From: Isoetes taiwanensis
Taxonomy: Eukaryota > Streptophyta > Lycopodiopsida > Isoetales > Isoetaceae
NCBI GenBank assembly: GCA_021234155.1
Contig: JAJEKV010000124.1
Coordinates: forward strand, 1,490,001 to 1,554,000
Direction of reading: 5' to 3'
DNA: 64,000 nucleotides
Shown here: piece after piece, positions 13,012 through 26,869 of the stretch
Layout of the letters: every line of letters begins with the position of its first letter
Numbering within the stretch: position 1 is the first letter of the stretch
Made by a program: the position numbers and the translations under genes
The notes under the pieces: model-generated
Database searches by the model: none
Seen by the model: the letters and a program-made list of their open reading frames with translations, nothing else
Told to the model about the DNA's origin: nothing

Positions 13012-14667
13012 TGTGACGAGCCTGCCGAGTTGACCCTCCTGGCAACTCGGGATCTTGTCAAACTTCTATAATTCTAGGTTGATAATACTGGTGAAGAATT
13101 AAATCTTCCTTTCAATTGAACTTACTTACTCCAAATTCAATGAACGAATGTTTATAAACTCAATATAATCAGGTAAGGTCAACATCCAATAAATCAACAT
13201 TCTCGATAGAGATAACATCCAACTCTAGCAATTCAACCCTAGAATCTTCTCGGCTCAACCACGAGCCACAAATCGCCTTTGCTACCGATAGCTTGACCAC
13301 CGCCTTGCTCATTCACTTTGCACATATGCACTCCACCGGGGTTAGTCCTCGTGACTAAGTGGGGATCCCGGCTGCCATTTGCATGCATGGAAATACTCGC
13401 AAATCTTGGGTAAGCACAAACACAGGGCGGAAAATCCTACATCAAAGACAAGTGCTAAGACAATGACAACCTAATGCAAAGGAATATAACACATGAGCAA
13501 ATGAAGCAAAGAACATAGCCAAAATACCAAATCATTATAAACATAGCTCGGGACAATGGGAAGCTCGGCCGCCTATATCTACAGGGCCCGATTAGCGACA
13601 TGTTGCCCAGCCAGCTTACATTCCAAGCCCTGTAGCGGGTGGTGGGGTGAACCTCGTATGCGCATACCCTCTCAGCCCACGTCTGGCACTGGAGGACCTC
13701 TTACCATGGGAGTTCACAAGAGTTGACTGACGTAGCAATCCCTGCCAGGAGAACTACGCCCGGTGTCACAGAGTACAAGAATACAACATAGAACACAGGT
13801 GAACATGAACATGTCGGAGCAACCTAGGCCACCGAACCTAGAAGCCCGACCCCGGAGGTTCCAATAGACATGATCAAATACCAAGACAACAGTGGAACAA
13901 TGCAAAGACCAAGACCAACAAAATAAAGCACAAAACCAAAATGACAAAAACATAACATGAACACAAAATGGCGTTGGAGAGCTCGGTGCCGACCAGATCC
14001 AATCTAATTCTGCCTTTTTTTAAAGTTTCCATGCTGAATCGGTGCTCTTCATGTAATATTCAGCCATTCTTGACTTAAAATCAGCCTTACAGGGATGTTT
14101 CCAATCATTGATTTTCTTCTCTAGCCTTATGAGTCTCCAACAAATTCATAATCTATCATATTTGCATGCAAAAATCATGTGCAGACTAATCATGGCAGCT
14201 CATAGCACACCTCAATTGATCAAAAGCAAAACCCCACCTGATAATTTCTTTCCACATAGACCTCTGGACCCCTTGTAATTGATTAGCGCCTCAAAGATCG
14301 TCTTCTAGCTCCAAGAAGCAAACTGCAGAAGAATAGGCATAGTGCAGTCAATTCTGACTCAGCATCACTATTTCTGTCATAACTTTTGCATACGGATGAG
14401 TTTTGGCTTGATCAGACCCATTCCGGAAAGCTTACTTAAAGACCTTTCCAACCAAAGAAAAATCACCTGAAAAGGATCTCGGGTCGCCGAGATATGATGC
14501 TTCAAATTTCGGGCTCCAAAATTGCTCAGAATTGCTCCCTACCTTCATGCTCGCAACAATCCTTTCTCCAAAGATATAAAACCCTAATCTCATGCTGCAA
14601 ATATGCCATGAATATGTATATACATACATAAATAGGTATATTGACCCATTAGGTGGCCGGGACCGTT
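13012..14667 (-). repeat. LTR 5
   Basis: The canonical TGTGACGAGCCTGCC edge and an intact PBS complement are present. It is one of the cleanest copies and useful as a reference for the family. Confidence 0.85.
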
Positions 14668-15055
14668 CTGATCTCCCTTCTAAAATTAACCCATGTCCTC
14701 ATGGGTCGTGATAGATTTACTGAAGCATTTCTTGATTCAAATCTCAGATCAAGCATAGCTCAACTCAACTCAAAACTTCAGCTCGTGTAGCAACTTACTC
14801 TACCACGATCATATTCCAATCTTACCAGCACCATCTTACAATTGCTATCATCTTACCGAACATGCCACAAGAAAGACCTTACCTTCAACATCGTCAAAAT
14901 TTGCTTGCCTTGGCATCTTCAACCACCTCTAGATATTGCTTATCCCTCTAAGGATACCATCTCTTGATGTCTCTGAAAGAAAAAGATCATTAGCATCACA
15001 ATGCCACAACCAAACAAGCCAACTCCCAAAGATCCAACTTGGCTCTGATACCAAC

Positions 15056-16697
15056 TGTGACGAGCCTGCCGAGTTGACCCTCCTGGCAACTCGGGATCTT
15101 GTCAAACTTCTATAATTCTAGGTTGATAATACTGGTGAAGAATTAAATCTTCCTTTCAATTGAACTTACTTACTCCAAATTCAATGAACGAATGTTTATA
15201 AACTCAATATAATCAGGTAAGGTCAACATCCAATAAATCAACATTCTCGATAGAGATAACATCCAACTCTAGCAATTCAACCCTAGAATCTTCTCGCTCA
15301 ACCACGAGCCACAACTGCACTGCTACCGATAGCTTGACCACCGCCTTGCTCATTCACTGCACATATGCACTCACTGGGGTTAGTCCTCGTGACTAAGTGG
15401 GATCCCAGTCGTTGCCACGCATGCATGGAAATACTCGCAAATCTTGGGTAAGCACAAACACGACGGAAAATCCTACATCAAAGACATTGCTAAGACAATG
15501 ACAACCTAATGCAAAGGAATATAACACATGAGCAATGTAAGCAAAGAACATAGCCAAAATACCAAATCATTATAAACATAGCTCCGGACAATGGGAAACT
15601 CACCACCTATATACAGCCCCAAGTAGCAAAGATGTTGCCCACCACCACATTCCAAGCCCTCAGAAGGGGTGGTGGGGTGAACCTCGATATGCGATACCCT
15701 CTCAGCCCACGCCCGCACTTTGGAGGACCTCTTACCATGGGAGTTCACAAGAGTTGACTGACGTAGCAATCCCCTCGCCAGAGAACTACGCCCGTGTCAC
15801 AGTACAAGAATACAACATAGAACACAGTGAACATGAACATGCCTGAGCAACCTAGGCCACCGAACCTAGAAGCCCGACCCCGGAGGTTCCAATAGACATG
15901 ATCAAATACCAAGACAACAGTGGAACAATGCAAAGACCAAGACCAACAAAATAAAGCACAAAACCAAAATGACAAAAACATAACATGAACACAAAATGGC
16001 GTTGGAGAGCTCGGTGCCGACCAGATCCAATCTAATTCTGCCTTTTTTTAAAGTTTCCATGCTGAATCGGTGCTCTTCATGTAATATTCAGCCATTCTTG
16101 ACTTAAAATCAGCCTTACAGGGATGTTTCCAATCATTGATTTTCTTCTCTAGCCTTATGAGTCTCCAACAAATTCATAATCTATCATATTTGCATGCAAA
16201 AATCATGTGCATACTAATCATGGCAGCTCATAGCACACCTCAATTGATCAAAAGCAAAACCCCACCTGATAATTTCTTTCCACATAGACCTCTGGACCCT
16301 TTTGTAATTGATTACGCCTCCAAAGATCGCCTTTCTAGCTCCAAGAAGCAAACCGGAAGAATAGGCATAGTGCAGTCAATTCTGACTCAGCATCACTATT
16401 TCTGTCATAACTTTCGCATACGGATGAGTTTTGGCTTGATCAGACCCATTCCGGAAAGCCTACTTAAAGACCTTTCCAACCAAAGAAAAATCACCTGAAA
16501 AGGATCTCGGGTCGCCGAGATATGATGCTTCAAATTTCAGGCCCAAAATTGCCCAGAATTGCTCCCACCTTCATGCTCCTGCAACAATCCTTTCTCCAAA
16601 GATATAAAACCCTAATCTCATGCTGCAAATATGCCATGAATATGTATATACATACATAAATAGGTATATTGACCCATTAGGTGGCCAGGACCGTATA
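15056..16697 (-). repeat. LTR 6
   Basis: The PBS-side edge is canonical. The other edge reads ACCGTATAGCTCTCCC, changed from ACCGTTACAGTCTCCC. Confidence 0.84.
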
Positions 16698-17081
16698 GCT
16701 CTCCCTTCTAAAAATTAACCCATGTCCTCATGGGTCGGATAGATTTATCAAGCATTTCTTGATTCAAATCTCGTGATCAAGCATAGCTCAACTCAACTCA
16801 AAACTTCAGCTCGTAGCAACTTACTCTACCACGATCATATTCCAATCTTACCAGCACCATCTTACAATTGCTATCATCTTAACAAACATGCCACAAGAAA
16901 GACCTTACCTTCAACATCGTCAAAATTTGCTTGCCTTGGCATCTTCAACCACCTCTAGATATTGCTTATCCCTCTAAGGATACCATCTCTTGATGTCTCT
17001 GAAAGAAAAAGATCATTAGCATCACAATGCCACAACCAAACAAGCCAACTCCCAAAGATCCAACTTGGCTCTGATACCAAC

Positions 17082-18734
17082 CAGGATTTAGCCTCGCCTG
17101 AAGAGTTGACCCTCCTCGGCAACTCGGGATCTTGTCAAACTTCTATAATTCTAGGTTGATAATACTGGTGAAGAATTAAATCTTCCTTTCAATTGAACTT
17201 ACTTACTCCAAATTCAATGAACGAATGTTTATAAACTCAATATAATCAGGTAAGGTCAACATCCAATAAATCAACATTCTCGATAGAGATAACATCCAAC
17301 TCTAGCAATTCAACCCTAGAATCTTCTCGCTCAACCACGAGCCACAACCGCATCAAGCACCGATAGCTTGACCACCGCCTTTGCTCATTCACCGCACATA
17401 TGCACTCACCGGGTTAGTCCTCGTGACTAAGTGGGAATCCTCGTCGCCACCGCATGCATGGAAATACTCTGCAAAATCTTGGGTAAGCACAAACACGATG
17501 GAAAATCCTACATCAAAGACAAAGTTGCTAAGACAATGACAACCTAATGCAAAGGAATATAACACATGAGCAACAGAAGCAAAGAACATAGCCAAAATAC
17601 CAAATCATTATAAACATAGCTCCGGACAATGGGAAGCTCAAATTCCTATATACAAAGTCCCCGTTAGCAAAGATGTTGCCCAGCCAAATTACATTCCAAG
17701 CCCCGAGCGGGTGGTGGGTGAACCTCAGATACGATACCCTCAGCCCACGCCCGCACTGGAGGACCTCTTACCATGGGAGTTCACAAGAGTTGACCGACGA
17801 GCAATCCCCGCCAGAGAACTACGCCCTGTGTCACAGAGTACAAGAATACAACATAGAACACAGGTGAACATGAACATGTCGGAGCAACCTAGGCCACCGA
17901 ACCTAGAAGCCCGACCCCGGAGGTTCCAATAGACATGATCAAATACCAAGACAACAGTGGAACAATGCAAAGACCAAGACCAACAAAATAAAGCACAAAA
18001 CCAAAATGACAAAACATAACATGAACACAAAATGGCGTTGGAGAGCTCTTGTCGCACCGTGATCCAATCTAATTCGCGCTTTTTTAAAGTTTCCATGCTG
18101 AATCGGTGCTCTTCATGTAATATTCAGCCATTCTTGACTTAAAATCAGCCTTTACAGGATGTTTCCAATCATTGATTTTCTTCTCTAGCCTTATGAGTCT
18201 CCAACAAATTCATAATCTATCATATTTGCATGCAAAAATCATGTGCAGACTAATCATGGCAGCTCATAGCACACCTCAACTGATCAAAAGCAAAACCCCA
18301 CCTGATAATTTCTTTCCACATAGACCTCTGGACCCCTTGTAATTGATTGCGCCTCCAAAGATCGCCTTCTAGCTCCAAGAAGCAAACCGGCAAGAATAGG
18401 CATAGTGCAGTCAATTCTGACTCAGCATCACTATTTCTGTTATAACTTTCGCATACGGATGAGTTTTGGCTTGATCAGACCCATTCCGGAAAGCCTACTT
18501 AAAGACCTTTCCAACCAAAGAAAAATCACCTGAAAAGGATCTCGGGTCGCCGAGATATGATGCTTCAAATTTCGGGCTCCAAAATTGCCCAGAATTGCTC
18601 CCCTACCTTCATGCTCGCAACAATCCTTTCTCCAAAGATATAAAACCCTAATCTCATGCTGCAAATATGCCATGAATATGTATATACATACATAAATAGG
18701 TATATTGACCCATTAGGTGGCCAGGACCGTTACA
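17082..18734 (-). repeat. LTR 7
   Basis: The PBS-side edge is the GGATTTAGCCTCGCC variant. The opposite edge is the canonical GTTACA followed by GTCTCCCC. Confidence 0.84.
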
Positions 18735-18750
18735 GTCTCCCCTTCTAAAA
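18735..18750 (-). promoter_or_regulatory. Polypurine tract before the 3' LTR
   Basis: Minus-strand TTTTTAGAAGGGGAGAC abuts LTR start TGTAACGG. A purine tract at exactly this place primes plus-strand DNA synthesis in LTR retrotransposons. The same motif precedes each LTR, with small changes. Confidence 0.8.
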
Positions 18751-19119
18751 ATTAACCCATGTCCTCATGGGTCGTGATAGATTTATCAAGCATTTCTTGA
18801 TTCAAATCTCGAGATCAAGCATAGCTCAACTCAACTCAAAACTTCAGCTCGTAGCAACTTACTCTACCACGATCATATTCCAATCTTACCAGCACCATCT
18901 TACAATTGCTATCATCTTACCGAACATGCCACAAGAAAGACCTTACCTTCAACATCGCCAAAATTTGCTTGCCTTGGCATCTTCAACCACCTCTAGATAT
19001 TGCTTATCCCTCTAAGGATACCATCTCTTGATGTCTCGAAAGAAAAAGATCATTAGCATCACAATGCCACAACCAAACAAGCCAACTCCCAAAGATCCAA
19101 CTTGGCTCGATACCAACCG

Positions 19120-20773
19120 GTGGACGAGCCTCGCCGAAGTTGACCCTCCCGCAACTCGGGATCTTGTCAAACTTCTATAATTCTAGGTTGATAATACCGG
19201 TGAAGAATTAAATCTTCCTTTCAATTGAACTTACTTACTCCAAATTCAATGAACGAATGTTTATAAACTCAATATAATCGTAAGGTCAACATCCAATAAA
19301 TCAACATTCTCGATAGAGATAACATCCAACTCTAGCAATTCAACCCTAGAATCTTCTCGCCAACCACGAGCCACAACCGCATCAAGCACCGATAGCTTGA
19401 CCACCGCCTTGCTCATTCACTTTGCACATATGCACTCACCGGGTTAGTCCTCGTGACTAAGTGGGGATCCTGTCTGCCGGGCCGCATGCATGGAAATACT
19501 CCGCAAATCTTGGGTAAGCACAAACACGCATTTTAAAAATCCTACATCAAAGACAAGCAGACAATGACAACCTAATGCAAAGGAATATAACACATGAGCA
19601 ACAGAAGCAAAGAACATAGCCAAAATACCAAATCATTATAAACATAGCTCCGGACAATGGGAAGCTCAAAAATTTCATATATAAAGTGGGCCGTTAGCGA
19701 AAGATGTTGCCCAAACCGACCTTACATTCCAAGCCCTCAGAAGGGTGGTGGGTGAACCTCAGATAATGATACCCTCTCAGCCCACGCCCGCAATCGAGGA
19801 CCTCTTACCATGGGAGTTCACAAGAGTTGACCGACGTAGCAATCCCCGCCAGAGAACTACGCCTCGGTGTCACAGAGTACAAGAATACAACATAGAACAC
19901 GTGAACATGAACATGCTCTGAGCAACCTAGGCCACCTAAACCTAGAAGCCCGACCCCGAGGTTCCAATAGACATGATCAAATACCAAGACAACAAAGGAA
20001 CAATGCAAAGACCAAGACCAACAAAATAAAGCACAAAACCAAAATGACAAAAACATAACATGAACACAAAATGGCGTTGAGAGCTCTGCGCGTCACCGGA
20101 TCCAATCTAATTCTGCCTTTTTTAAAGTTTCCATGCTGAATCGGTGCTCTTCATGTAATATTCAGCCATTCTTGACTTAAAATCAGCCTTTACAGGGATG
20201 TTTCCAATCATTGATTTTCTTCTCTAGCCTTATGAGTCTCCAACAAATTCATAATCTATCATATTTGCATGCAAAAATCATGTGCGCATCTAATCATGGC
20301 AGCTCATAGCACACCTCAATTGATCAAAAGCAAAACCCCACCTGATAATTTCTTTCCACATAGACCTCTGGACCCCTTGTAATTGATTGCGCCTCCAAAG
20401 ATCGTCTTCTAGCTCCAAGAAGCAAACTGCAGAAGAATAGGCATAGTGCAGTCAATTCTGACTCAGCATCACTATTTCTGTTATAACTTTCGCATACGGA
20501 TGAGTTTTGGCTTGATCAGACCCATTCCGAAAGCCTACTTAAAGACCTTTCCAACCAAAGAAAAATCACCTGAAAAGGATCTCGGGTCGCCGAGATATGA
20601 TGCTTCAAATTTCGGGCTCCAAAATTGCCCAGAATTGCTCCCTACCTTCATGCTCTGCAACAATCCTTTCTCCAAAGATATAAAACCCTAATCTCATGCT
20701 GCAAATATGCCATGAATATGTATATACATACATAAATAGGTATATTGACCCATTAGGTGGCCAGACCGCTACA
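19120..20773 (-). repeat. LTR 8
   Basis: The edges read GTGGACGAGCC and CCGCTACA. The segment near 19530-19560 (ACGCATTTTAAAAATCC) differs in length from the other copies. Confidence 0.83.
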
Positions 20774-21160
20774 TGCCTCCCTTCTAAAAATTAACCCATG
20801 TCCTCATGGGTCGTGATAGATTTATCAAGCATTTTTGATTCAAATCTCGATCAAGCATAGCTCAACTCAACTCAAAACTTCAGCTCGTGTAGCAACTTAC
20901 TCTACCACGATCATATTCCAATCTTACCAGCACCATCTTACAATTGCTATCATCTTACCAACATGCCACAAGAAAGACCTTACCTTCAACATCATCGCCA
21001 AAATTTGCTTGCCTTGGCATCTTCAACCACCTCTAGATATTGCTTATCCCTCTAAGGATACCATCTCTTGATGTCTCTGAAAGAAAAAGATCATTAGCAT
21101 CACAATGCCACAACCAAACAAGCCAACTCCCAAAGATCCAACTTGGCTCTGATACCAACC

Positions 21161-22802
21161 GTGGATTTAGCCTCGCCGAGTTGACCCTCCTGGCAACTCG
21201 GGATCTTGTCAAACTTCTATAATTCTAGGTTGATAATACTAGTGAAGAATTAAATCTTCCTTTCAATTGAACTTACTTACTCCAAATTCAATGAACGAAT
21301 GTTTATAAACTCAATATAATCAGGTAAGGTCAACATCCAATAAATCAACATTCTCGATAGAGATAACATCCAACTCTAGCAATTCAACCCTAGAATCTTC
21401 TCGCTCAACCACGAGCCACAACTGCACTCAAGCACGATAGCTTGACCACCGCCTTTGCTCATTCACCGCACATATGCACTCACCGGGTTAGTCCTCGTGA
21501 CTAAGTGGGGATCATTGTCGCTGCATGCATGGAAATACTCGCAAATCTTGGGTAAGCACAAACACGTATTTTAAAATCCTACATCAAAGACAAAGCTAAG
21601 ACAATGACAACCTAATGCAAAGGAATATAACACATGAGCAACAGAAGCAAAGAACATAGCCAAAATACCAAATCATTATAAACATAGCTCCGGGACAATG
21701 GGAAACTCAGCCAGCCTATATACAGGCCCCTCCCGTTAGCAAAGATGTTGCCCAGCCAAATTACATTCCAAGCCCTCAGAAGGGTGGTGGGGTGAACCTC
21801 AGATGCGATACCCTCTCAGCCCACGCCCGCACTCGGAGGACCTCTTACCATGGGAGTTCACAAGAGTTGATCGACGAGCAATCCCCGCCAGAGAACTACG
21901 CCCCTGTCACAGAGTACAAGAATACAACATAGAACACATGTGAACATGAACATGTCGGAGCAACCTAGGCCACCAACCTAGAAGCCCGACTCGGAGGTTC
22001 CAATAGACATGATCAAATACCAAGACAACAAAAGGAACAATGCAAAGACCAAGACCAACAAAATAAAGCACAAAACCAAAATGACAAAACATAACATGAA
22101 CACAAAATGGCGTTGGAGAGCTCTGGTCTTGGCATCCAATCTAATTCGCCTTTTTAAAGTTTCCATGCTGAATCGGTGCTCTTCATGTAATATTCAGCCA
22201 TTCTTGACTTAAAATCAGCCTTACAGGGATGTTTCCAATCATTGATTTTCTTCTCTAGCCTTATGAGTCTCCAACAAATTCATAATCTATCATATTTGCA
22301 TGCAAAAATCATGTGCGTACTAATCATGGCAGCTCATAGCACACCTCAATTGATCAAAAGCAAAACCCCACCTGATAATTTCTTTCCACATAGACCTCTG
22401 ACCCTTTGTAATTGATTGCGCCCCAAAGATCGCCTTCTAGCTCCAAGAAGCAAACCGCGTAAGAATAGGCATAGTGCAGTCAATTCTGACTCAGCATCAC
22501 TATTTCTGTTATAACTTTCGCATACGGATGAGTTTTGGCTTGATCAGACCCATTCCGGAAAGCCTACTTAAAGACCTTTCCAACCAAAGAAAAATCACCT
22601 GAAAAGGATCTCGGGTCGCCGAGATATGATGCTTCAAATTTCGGGCTCCAAAATTGCCCAGAATTGCTCCCTACCTTCATGCTCTGCAACAATCCTTTCT
22701 CCAAAGATATAAAACCCTAATCTCATGCTGCAAATATGCCATGAATATGTATATACATACATAAATAGGTATATTGACCCATTAGGTGGCCAGGACCGCT
22801 AT
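21161..22802 (-). repeat. LTR 9
   Basis: It carries the GTGGATTTAGCC edge variant shared with LTR 10 and, at the array border, with LTR 1. The far edge is ACCGCTATGCTCC. Confidence 0.83.
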
Positions 22803-23190
22803 GCTCCTCCTTCTAAAAATTAACCCATGTCCTCATGGGTCGTGATAGATTTACTGAAGCATTTCTTGATTCAAATCTCAGATCAAGCATAGCTCAACTC
22901 AACTCAAAACTTCAGCTCGTGTAGCAACTTACTCTACCACGATCATATTCCAATCTTACCAGCACCATCTTACAATTGCTATCATCTTACCAACATGCCA
23001 CAAGAAAGACCTTTACCTTCAACATCGCCAAAATTTGCTTGCCTTGGCATCTTCAACCACCTCTAGATATTGCTTATCCCTCTAAGGATACCATCTCTTG
23101 ATGTCTCTGAAAGAAAAAGATCATTAGCATCACAATGCCACAACCAAACAAGCCAACTCCCAAAGATCCAACTTGGCTCTGATACCAACC

Positions 23191-24841
23191 GTGGATTTAG
23201 CCTGCCGAAGTTGACCCTCCCGCAACTCCTGGATCTTGTCAAACTTCTATAATTCTAGGTTGATAATACTCGGTGAAGAATTAAATCTTCCTTTCAATTG
23301 AACTTACTTACTCCAAATTCAATGAACGAATGTTTATAAACTCAATATAATCGTAAGGTCAACATCCAATAAATCAACATTCTCGATAGAGATAACATCC
23401 AACTCTAGCAATTCAACCCTAGAATCTTCTCGCCAACCACGAGCCACAACCGCAGACCGCTACCGATAGCTTGACCACCGCCTTGCTCATTCACCGCACA
23501 TATGCACTCACCGGGTTAGTCCTCGTGACTAAGTGGGGGATCCCTGTCGCCACGCATGCATGGAAATACTCATGAAATCTTGGGTAAGCACAAACACGAC
23601 GGAAAATCCTACATCAAGACAAAGTGCTAAGACAATGACAACCTAATGCAAAGGAATATAACACATGAGCAATGTAAGCAAAGAACATAGCCAAAATACC
23701 AAATCATTATAAACATAGCTCCCGACAATGGGAAACTCAAAAGCCTATATACAGCCCCCTTTAGCAAAGATGTTGCCCACCCAAATTTTACATTCCAAGC
23801 CCTCAGAAGGGTGGTGGGGTGAACCTCAGATATGATACCCTCTCAGCCCACGCCCCGCACCGGAGGACCTCTTACCATGGGAGTTCACAAGAGTTGATCT
23901 GACGTAGCAATCCCCGCCAGAGAACTACGCCGGTGTCACAGAGTACAAGAATACAACATAGAACACAGTGAACATGAACATGCTCTGAGCAACCTAGGCC
24001 ACCAACCTAGAAGCCCGACCGGAGGTTCCAATAGACATGATCAAATACCAAGACAACAAAGGGAACAATGCAAAGACCAAGACCAACAAAATAAAGCACA
24101 AAACCAAAATGACAAAAACATAACATGAACACAAAATGGCGTTGAGAGCTCTGCGGTCGCACAGCGGATCCAATCTAATTCGCGCTTTTTTAAAGTTTCC
24201 ATGCTGAATTGGTGCTCTTCATGTAATATTCAGCCATTCTTGACTTAAAATCAGCCTTACAGGGATGTTTCCAATCATTGATTTTCTTCTCTAGCCTTAT
24301 GAGTCTCCAACAAATTCATAATCTATCATATTTGCATGCAAAAATCATGTGCAGACTAATCATGGCAGCTCATAGCACACCTCAATTGATCAAAAGCAAA
24401 ACCCCACCTGATAATTTCTTTCCACATAGACCTCTGGACCCCTTGTAATTGATTGCGCCTCCAAAGATCGTCTTCTAGCTCCAAGAAGCAAACTGCAGAA
24501 GAATAGGCATAGTGCAGTCAATTCTGACTCAGCATCACTATTTCTGTCATAACTTTCGCATACGGATGAGTTTTGGCTTGATCAGACCCATTCCGGAAAG
24601 CCTACTTAAAGACCTTTCCAACCAAAGAAAAATCACCTGAAAAGGATCTCGGGTCGCCGAGATATGATGCTTCAAATTTCGGGCTCCAAAATTGCCCAGA
24701 ATTGCTCCCTACCTTCATGCTCTGCAACAATCCTTTCTCCAAAGATATAAAACCCTAATCTCATGCTGCAAATATGCCATGAATATGTATATACATACAT
24801 AAATAGGTATATTGACCCATTAGGTGGCCAGGACCGTTACA
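23191..24841 (-). repeat. LTR 10
   Basis: The edge variant is GTGGATTTAGCC on one side and canonical ACCGTTACA on the other. Its right half from about 24200 is very close to the LTR 5 and LTR 6 sequence. Confidence 0.84.
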
Positions 24842-25228
24842 GTCTCCCCTTCTAAAAATTAACCCATGTCCTCATGGGTCGTGATAGATTTACTGAAGCA
24901 TTTCTTGATTCAAATCTCAGATCAAGCATAGCTCAACTCAACTCAAAACTTCAGCTCGTGTAGCAACTTACTCTACCACGATCATATTCCAATCTTACCA
25001 GCACCATCTTACAATTGCTATCATCTTACTGAACATGCCACAAGAAAGACCTTACCTTCAACATCGTCAAAATTTGCTTGCCTTGGCATCTTCAACCACC
25101 TCTAGATATTGCTTATCCCTCTAAGGATACCATCTCTTGATGTCTCTGAAAGAAAAAGATCATTAGCATCACAATGCCACAACCAAACAAGCCAACTCCC
25201 AAAGATCCAACTTGGCTCTGATACCAAC

Positions 25229-26869
25229 TGTGACGAGCCTGCCGAGTTGACCCTCCTGGCAACTCGGGATCTTGTCAAACTTCTATAATTCTAGGTTGAT
25301 AATACTAGTGAAGAATTAAATCTTCCTTTCAATTGAACTTACTTACTCCAAATTCAATGAACGAATGTTTATAAACTCAATATAATCAGGTAAGGTCAAC
25401 ATCCAATAAATCAACATTCTCGATAGAGATAACATCCAACTCTAGCAATTCAACCCTAGAATCTTCTCGCCAACCACGAGCCACAAATCAGACCAAGCTA
25501 CCGATAGCTTGACCACCGCCTTGCTCATTCACGCACATATGCACTCACCGGGTTAGTCCTCGCGGACTAAGTGGGGATCCTCGTCACCGCATGCATGGAA
25601 ATACTCTGCAAATCTTGGGTAAGCACAAACACGTATTTAAAAATCCTACATCAAGACTGTGCTAAGACAATGACAACCTAATGCAAAGGAATATAACACA
25701 TGAGCAATGTAGAAGCAAAGAACATAGCCAAAATACCAAATCATTATAAACATAGCTCCGGACAATGGGAAGCTCAGCCAAAGCCTATATACAGCCCCCT
25801 TAGCGGCATGTTGCCCAGCCACCTTTACATTCCAAGCCCTCAGAAGGTGGTGGGTGAACCTCAGATCGCATACCCTCTCAGCCCACGTCCGCAATCGAGG
25901 ACCTCTTACCATGGAGTTCACAAGAGTTGACCGACGTAGCAATCCCCCGCCAGAGAACTACGCCCGTCACAGAGTACAAGAATACAACATAGAACACAGT
26001 GAACATGAACATGCTCTGAGCAACCTAGGCCACTTTGAATCTAGAAGCCCGACCCCTGAGGTTCCAATAGACATGATCAAATACCAAGACAAAGCAGTGG
26101 AACAATGCAAAGACCAAGACCAACAAAATAAAGCACAAAACCAAAATGACAAAAACATAACATGAACACAAAATGGCGAGAGCTCGGTCGCACTGGATCC
26201 AATCTAATTACGCCTTTTTTAAAGTTTCCATGCTGAATCGGTGCTCTTCATGTAATATTCAGCCATTCTTGACTTAAAATCAGCCTTACAGGGATGTTTC
26301 CAATCATTGATTTTCTTCTCTAGCCTTATGAGTCTCCAACAAATTCATAATCTATCATATTTGCATGCAAAAATCATGTGCAGACTAATCATGGCAGCTC
26401 ATAGCACACCTCAATTGATCAAAAGCAAAACCCCACCTGATAATTTCTTTCCACATAGACCTCTGGACCCCTTTGTAATTGATTGCGCCCAAAGATCGCC
26501 TTCTAGCTCCAAGAAGCAAACTGCGTAAGAATAGGCATAGTGCAGTCAATTCTGACTCAGCATCACTATTTCTGTCATAACTTTTGCATACGGATGAGTT
26601 TTGGCTTGATCAGACCCATTCCGGAAAGCTTACTTAAAGACCTTTCCAACCAAAGAAAAATCACCTGAAAAGGATCTCGGGTCGCCGAGATATGATGCTT
26701 CAAATTTCGGGCTCCAAAATTGCCCAGAATTGCTCCCTACCTTCATGCTCTGCAACAATCCTTTCTCCAAAGATATAAAACCCTAATCTCATGCTGCAAA
26801 TATGCCATGAATATGTATATACATACATAAATAGGTATATTGACCCATTAGGTGGCCAGGACCGTTACA
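25229..26869 (-). repeat. LTR 11 (right outer edge of the array)
   Basis: TGTGACGAGCC opens it next to a PBS complement, and ACCGTTACA closes it at 26869. GGATCGACATTCTAGAATGG of element copy 2 follows at once, so the LTR boundary coincides exactly with the end of homology to the other units. Confidence 0.87.

Larger units (their letters stand above)
4855..26869 (-). mobile_element. 22-kb tandem array of a non-autonomous LTR retrotransposon (11 LTRs, 10 internals)
   Basis: A unit of 2030-2051 bp repeats ten times plus a last LTR. The motif GTTGACCCTC marks the units at 4875, 6910, 8948, 10999, 13029, 15073, 17105, 19139, 21180, 23210 and 25246. Read on the minus strand, each unit is an LTR of about 1.65 kb (TGTAACGGTCC ... 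GTCACA), then a primer-binding site TGGTATCAGAGCCAAG complementary to initiator-Met tRNA, then about 390 bp of internal DNA ending in a purine tract (TAGAAGGGGAGA) just before the next LTR. There is no gag or pol; recurring 60-80 codon frames lie inside the LTR and drift between units. The array starts and ends at LTR edges. GGA is present on both outer sides, as a short target duplication would leave. Family knowledge: such arrays arise by unequal recombination between LTRs or by multimeric integration. Confidence 0.9.

Noticed and set aside
16136-16498. 120-codon + strand frame in LTR 6
   Set aside because: It is antisense to the element and open only in this unit; the neighbours carry stops at the same place.
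4855-26869. CRISPR-like or centromeric satellite reading of the regular repeat
   Set aside because: The 2-kb unit has LTR, PBS and PPT in correct order; it is a retrotransposon array.
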